A DNA stretch of 64,000 bases. It comes from Streptomyces chartreusis NRRL 3882 (GTDB taxonomy: Bacteria; Actinomycetota; Actinomycetes; Streptomycetales; Streptomycetaceae). The stretch lies in assembly GCF_900236475.1 (NCBI RefSeq), contig NZ_LT963352.1, positions 1,984,001 through 2,048,000 of the forward strand. The letters are read 5' to 3'. Below the pieces are notes generated by a model, which had not been told where the DNA came from, searched no databases, and saw only the letters and a list, made by a program, of their open reading frames with translations. Both the position numbers and the translations under genes were made by a program. Shown here piece by piece: positions 60,223 to 64,000 of the stretch. Positions within the stretch are counted from its first letter, which is position 1. Each line of letters starts with the position of its first letter.

Positions 60223-60987
60223 TCAGCTCGCCGTGCGGCGGATGCGGCCCGCGTACTTCTTCTCCAGCTCCAGGTTGCCCTCGAAGCCGCCGGGCACGTT
60301 GGCCGAGACGTAGACCGGCGGGCGCTCACCGGCGGCGAGGAGGCGGCCGGCCGCCTCGGCGACCGTCATCTGGACCAGCATCACGCCGGTGAGCGTGGAC
60401 AGGGCGCAGACCGAGCCGCCGCCGGGGAGTTCGAGCAGGGAGTCACCGCGCGGGGCCGCGTTGTCGAGGACGACGTCGGCGATGTCGGCGAGCTTCCGGC
60501 CGCTGGGATGGGCGGCGGGGACGGCCCGGGTGTGGGCGAGGGAGGTGAGGGCCAGGACGCGGTGGCCGTGTTCCTTGGCGTGCAGGGCCATCTCCACGAT
60601 GACGTTGTTCACGCCGGAGTTTGAGATGACGACGAACAGGTCCTGGGGATTCGGGGCGGCCAGCTCGTAGAGCCGGGCGGCCACCCCGGCCCGGCGTTCG
60701 AGGAGCGGGTCGTCGAGGACCGACGGGTCCTCCCCGCCGTAGAGGACGAGGTCGGCGATGCTCAGCCGGTTGGTCGGGACCAGTCCGCCCGCGCGGCCGG
60801 CGAGTTCGAGGACGAGGGCCTGCGAATGGCCCGTGCCGAAGGCCTGGACGACACCCTCCGCGCGGACGCACTCGGCGACCAGGTCCGCGGCCGCGGCCAC
60901 GTCGCCCTGGGCGGATTCGATGACGTGCTGGAGGACGGCGAGGCTCTCCCGCGCGAACCCCTGGGCGCTCACAGACTCGACGGACAC
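60223..60987 (-). CDS. SIS-domain sugar-phosphate-binding protein (UPF0309 type)
   Basis: 254 residues with a SIS fold: VVQAFGTGHSQALVLELAGRAGG near 45-70, DLFVVISNSGVNNVIVEMALHAKEHGHRVLALTS (phosphosugar loop) near 118-150. Length and motifs agree with UPF0309, uncharacterised sugar isomerase/binding proteins. GTG 60987 has GGGGAG eight bases above. Divergent from the RpiR gene; two copies of the cluster motif lie between. Probably acts on GlcNAc- or Man-derived phosphates. Confidence 0.85.
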   Translation of the reverse strand: MSVESVSAQGFARESLAVLQHVIESAQGDVAAAADLVAECVRAEGVVQAFGTGHSQALVLELAGRAGGLVPTNRLSIADLVLYGGEDPSVLDDPLLERRAGVAARLYELAAPNPQDLFVVISNSGVNNVIVEMALHAKEHGHRVLALTSLAHTRAVPAAHPSGRKLADIADVVLDNAAPRGDSLLELPGGGSVCALSTLTGVMLVQMTVAEAAGRLLAAGERPPVYVSANVPGGFEGNLELEKKYAGRIRRTAS

Positions 60988-61003
60988 GCGACACACTCCC
61001 CAC

Positions 61004-61018
61004 TGATGGATTGAATCA
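61004..61018. promoter_or_regulatory. Candidate RpiR operator B, upstream of the SIS gene
   Basis: TGATGGATTGAATCA, cluster motif; 16 bp before the SIS start. GGATTGAAT of this site recurs on the minus strand at 61108-61116, near the RpiR start. Confidence 0.6.
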
Positions 61019-61037
61019 CCCTACACTTCACCATCGA

Positions 61038-61052
61038 TGAATCAATAAATCA
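61038..61052. promoter_or_regulatory. Candidate RpiR operator C, SIS/RpiR intergenic region
   Basis: TGAATCAATAAATCA, the cluster motif on the minus strand (TGATTTATTGATTCA), identical at 13 of 15 positions to operator A read on the same strand. Centre 34 bp from operator B. Confidence 0.6.
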
Positions 61053-61148
61053 CACCGGTACCCGGTCTTCAATCGGTCCGGTTCGGGCGCCGCTGCCGGG
61101 TCCTGGTATTCAATCCGCGCCCCGAAGGGTGGCTGGTACCTTCTTTCC

Positions 61149-62033
61149 ATGCCTCCCACGGACGTCACCACACTGATCCGCACCGAGCTGCCCCGGCTGG
61201 CGGGGTCCCTGCGGAAGGTCGGCGAGCTGATCCTGGAGGATCCGGCCGCCGTCACCCACTGCTCGGCCGCCGAGCTGGGCCGCCGCACCGGCACCTCCCA
61301 GGCGACGGTGACCCGTTTCTGCCGGGCCATCGGACTGGACTCCTACCAGCACCTGCTGATCGAACTTGCCCAGGAGCGCGGCCGGGGCGAGGTGTCCGAC
61401 TGGGGGACCGCCGAGATCGGCCCGGACATCTCACCGGACGACAGCCTCGAACGGGTCGTCCAGGTCGTCGGCACGGCTGACCTGCGGGCCATCCAGCAGA
61501 CCATCGACCGGATCGACCTCGACGCGCTCGAGCGCGCGGCCCAGGCCCTGGCCCGCGCCCGGCGCATCGACGTCTACGGCGTCGGCGGCAGCGGCGCGGT
61601 GACCCAGGAGACGGAGACCCGGTTGTTCCGCATCGGCTGCTCGGTCCGCGGCTGGACCGAGGTGCACGCGGCCGCCACCTCCGCGGCCCTGCTCACCCCC
61701 GCGGACGCGGCCATCGGCATCTCCCACTCCGGGGCGACCCGCGAGACCCTCGAACCGTTCGAGATGGCCAAGGAGCGCGGCGCCACCACGATCGCCCTGA
61801 CCACCGACCCGCGCTCGCCCCTGTCCAGGACCGCCGACATCCGGCTCATCTCGTCCTCCTCGGAGACCAGCTTCCGGGCCGAGAGCATCAGCAGCCGGCA
61901 CTCCGTCCTGATGCTGGTCGACTGCCTGTACGTCCGGGTCGCCCAGCTCACCTACCAGCGGGCGAGCGCCTCGCTGGCGCTGACCGACCACATCACCCCG
62001 CAGCACGCCGTGAAGTCCCGGCGGGCCAGGTGA
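61149..62033 (+). CDS. RpiR/MurR-family transcriptional regulator
   Basis: 294 residues: N-terminal HTH_6 domain (residues 1 to about 75, CSAAELGRRTGTSQATVTRFCRAIGL) and C-terminal SIS domain (about 120-260, IDVYGVGGSGAVTQETETRLFRIG, GISHSGATRETLEPFEMAKERGA). SIS domains in this family sense phosphosugars. ATG 61149 has no ribosome-binding site; TACCTT at 61137-61142 lies six bases before it and could be a -10 giving a leaderless mRNA. Controls the surrounding sugar genes by inference. Confidence 0.9.
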   Translation: MPPTDVTTLIRTELPRLAGSLRKVGELILEDPAAVTHCSAAELGRRTGTSQATVTRFCRAIGLDSYQHLLIELAQERGRGEVSDWGTAEIGPDISPDDSLERVVQVVGTADLRAIQQTIDRIDLDALERAAQALARARRIDVYGVGGSGAVTQETETRLFRIGCSVRGWTEVHAAATSAALLTPADAAIGISHSGATRETLEPFEMAKERGATTIALTTDPRSPLSRTADIRLISSSSETSFRAESISSRHSVLMLVDCLYVRVAQLTYQRASASLALTDHITPQHAVKSRRAR

Positions 62034-62077
62034 TCTGGCCGAGGGTGCATGGATGAACCACCAAGTTGACGTGAAGA

Positions 62078-62092
62078 TGGTTGTTTGAATCA
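62078..62092. promoter_or_regulatory. Candidate RpiR operator D, upstream of the GH38 gene
   Basis: TGGTTGTTTGAATCA, 12 of 15 identical to operator B. It follows a TTGACG (62066-62071) -35-like hexamer and would cover the -10 region, so a bound regulator would repress. Confidence 0.5.
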
Positions 62093-62140
62093 CTCCTGCC
62101 GTGCAGGATGGGGCTCCCCCAGAGCACTCGTAGGAGCCCC

Positions 62141-64000
62141 ATGCGCGTCACCTCTGTCGAGTCGACCGAGCTCTTCACCGGGACCACCGAGCAGCCGCGC
62201 CAGGTGGTGGCCGTCGAGCTGAGCCACACTCCGGGCCGGACCGTACGGCTCACCGTCGAGGGCCCGGGCCTCACCGGCACCACCGAGGCCACCGTCGGCG
62301 AGGGCGGCACCGTGCGCGCGGAGGTCCCCGTCACCGGCGAGGACCTGGTCCCCGGCGACCGCCGCGTGATCACGGTCACCGCGGCGGACGGCGAGGAAGT
62401 CACCACCCGCGCCGGCGAGTTCACGGCGGCCGAGCCCGGCTGGACCATGTTCATGGTCAGCCACTTCCACTACGACCCCGTCTGGTGGAACACCCAGGGC
62501 GCCTACACCGAGACCTGGGACGTCGCCGACGACCCCGCCTCCACCGGCCTGCCCGCCCGCACCTTCGACTCGCGCGGCCAGTCCGGCATGAGCCTGGTCC
62601 GGGCCCACTGCGACCTGGCCCGCCGCGACCCGGCGTACACCTTCGTGCTCGCGGAGGTCGACTACCTCAAGCCGTACTGGGACGCCTTCCCGGAGGAGCG
62701 CGCCTTCCTGCGGCAGCTGATCCGCACCGGCCGCGTCGAGATCATGGGCGGCACCTACAACGAGCCCAACACCAACCTCACCGGCGCCGAGGCGACGATC
62801 CGCAACGCCCTGTACGGCGACGGCTTCCAGCGCGGCATCATCGGGGCGTCCCCTCAGACCGCCTGGCAGCTGGACGCCTTCGGGCACGACCCGCAGTTCC
62901 CGGGGCTGATGGCGGACGCGGGGGTCAGCTCCAGTTCGTGGGCGCGCGGGCCGTTCCACCAGTGGGGGCCGACGCTGTCGGTGTTCGGCGAGGAGCCGAG
63001 GGACCCGGGCCGGATGCAGTTCCCGGCCGAGTTCGACTGGATCGCCCCCTCGGGACGCGGCCTGCTCACCGCCTACATGGTCAACCACTACGGAGCCGGC
63101 TGGGCCATCGACAACGCCCCCACCCTGCCCGAGGCGGAGGCCGCCGCGTACCGGCTCTTCCAGCGGCTCAAGCCGGTCGCCCTCACCCGCAACGTGCTGC
63201 TCCCGGTGGGCGGGGACTACGCGCCGCCGTGCCGCTGGGTCATGGACATCCACCGCGACTGGAACGCCCGGTACGTCTGGCCCCGCTTCGTCAGCGCGAT
63301 CCCCCGGGACTTCTTCGCCGCCGTGCGCGCGGAACTGGAGAGGGAGGGCCGCAGGGCATCGCCCCAGACCCGCGACATGAACCCGGTCTACACCGGCAAG
63401 GACGTCTCCTACATCGACACCAAGCAGGCCCAGCGGTACGGCGAGACGCTCCTCTCCGACGCCGAGGCCTGGGCGACGCTCGCCTCCCTCGTCACCGGCC
63501 GCCCCTATCCGGACGCGGCCCTGGACAAGGCCTGGCGGCAACTCGTCTACGGCGCCCATCACGACGCCATCACCGGCTCGGAGTCGGACCAGGTCTACAT
63601 CGACCTGATGACCGGCTGGCGGGAGCTGCACGACCTCGCCCGCAGCGTCCACGCCGACGCGACCCAGGCCCTGGCCGACCAGGTCGCCCCGGGCGACGGC
63701 CCCGACCTGGTGGTGTTCAACTCCGCGACCTGGGAGCGCCGTGACGTGCTGACCGTCGAGGACCCGGGGCTCGTACCCCGGGGGTTGCCCGCGGTCCGGG
63801 AGGACGGCCGGCTCCATGTCGTCGTCCCGGAGGTGCCCGGCATGGGCCTCACCGCGCTCCCGCTCACCGAGGGCTCCGCTCCCGGGTGGGCGCCCGGCGA
63901 GGGCCTCACCATCCGCAACGAGTTCTACGAGGTGACGGTCGACCCGGCGCGCGGCGGCGGCGTCAGCCGGCTGCGCGCCCTGGCCGAGGGCGGCCGGGAG
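62141..64000 (+). CDS. Alpha-mannosidase, GH38 (cut by window end)
   Basis: First 620 residues of a GH38 enzyme; no stop before the edge. After an N-terminal beta-type region (1-100) come the zinc ligands in HFHYDPVWW (His110, Asp112), EIMGGTYNEPNTNL, the nucleophile in QLDAFGHD (Asp245) and the GAHHDAITGSESDQVY motif near residue 475, then part of the C-terminal beta domain. No signal peptide, so it acts on imported mannosides. ATG 62141 follows AGGAG at four bases. Probably a partner of the GH84/SIS genes in glycan use. Confidence 0.9.
   Translation, partial: MRVTSVESTELFTGTTEQPRQVVAVELSHTPGRTVRLTVEGPGLTGTTEATVGEGGTVRAEVPVTGEDLVPGDRRVITVTAADGEEVTTRAGEFTAAEPGWTMFMVSHFHYDPVWWNTQGAYTETWDVADDPASTGLPARTFDSRGQSGMSLVRAHCDLARRDPAYTFVLAEVDYLKPYWDAFPEERAFLRQLIRTGRVEIMGGTYNEPNTNLTGAEATIRNALYGDGFQRGIIGASPQTAWQLDAFGHDPQFPGLMADAGVSSSSWARGPFHQWGPTLSVFGEEPRDPGRMQFPAEFDWIAPSGRGLLTAYMVNHYGAGWAIDNAPTLPEAEAAAYRLFQRLKPVALTRNVLLPVGGDYAPPCRWVMDIHRDWNARYVWPRFVSAIPRDFFAAVRAELEREGRRASPQTRDMNPVYTGKDVSYIDTKQAQRYGETLLSDAEAWATLASLVTGRPYPDAALDKAWRQLVYGAHHDAITGSESDQVYIDLMTGWRELHDLARSVHADATQALADQVAPGDGPDLVVFNSATWERRDVLTVEDPGLVPRGLPAVREDGRLHVVVPEVPGMGLTALPLTEGSAPGWAPGEGLTIRNEFYEVTVDPARGGGVSRLRALAEGGRE

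Noticed and set aside
62485..63744. 419-residue plus-strand frame inside the mannosidase region
   Set aside because: It is the shadow of the GH38 gene in a neighbouring frame; the GH38 motifs are all in the frame that starts at 62141.

Overview
This is a 64 kb piece of a high-GC actinobacterial chromosome, almost certainly Streptomyces. The support is very GC-rich third codon positions with long antisense shadow frames, frequent GTG starts, a full-length bifunctional geosmin synthase, a conservon (sensor-like ATPase, roadblock protein, DUF742 protein, GTPase), a gamma-butyrolactone-receptor-like TetR protein and a membrane-anchored AA10 LPMO. There is no rRNA, tRNA, CRISPR array, IS element or prophage that I can recognise. 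It looks like ordinary chromosome with many small carbohydrate and secretion loci.

Layout. 0-15 kb: trehalose/glycogen genes glgX (treX), treY and treZ, interrupted by a divergent LysR / dihydrolipoamide-dehydrogenase-like pair, two convergent paralogous M14 carboxypeptidases and a DUF1707-FHA protein; then an APH-fold protein lacking its catalytic residues and an Xaa-Pro peptidase. 15-25 kb: metallophosphoesterase, membrane PDZ protein, geosmin synthase, a frameshifted remnant of a Tat-exported protein, an ARMT1-type phosphatase, the TetR regulator with an ARE-like site in front, a secreted subtilisin, an LPMO and a secreted protein of unknown role. 25-34 kb: DUF6230-DUF6114 pair, P450, TatA paralogue, LCP cell-wall ligase, ArsR plus Mg-type P-ATPase, lone sugar-binding lipoprotein. 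34-38 kb: conservon cvnABCD. 38-47 kb: OpuC-type osmoprotectant ABC transporter downstream of an OmpR-type two-component system, which is divergent from a flavin-based membrane redox module (ferric-reductase-like protein, FMN-binding protein, ApbE). 47-54 kb: YbhN-like membrane protein, then a LacI-controlled GH42 beta-galactosidase/ABC transporter operon. 54-64 kb: a GAF-SpoIIE-HATPase phosphatase and a glycan-degradation cluster: GH84 fused to a beta-propeller, SIS-domain protein, RpiR regulator and a GH38 alpha-mannosidase cut by the right edge.

How parts work together. GlgX, TreY and TreZ together turn glycogen into trehalose. The LacI operon begins behind two identical 12-bp palindromes and holds regulator, binding protein, two permeases and the galactosidase, but no ATPase. 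In the last 7 kb a previously unannotated 15-bp motif (TGRTKKWTYGAWTCA) occurs four times, in the upstream regions of the GH84, SIS/RpiR and GH38 genes, which suggests one RpiR-controlled regulon for amino-sugar/mannose glycans. The two-component genes may also be read into the osmoprotectant operon, since no terminator is visible between them.

All calls come from reading motifs and context. No database search was run.
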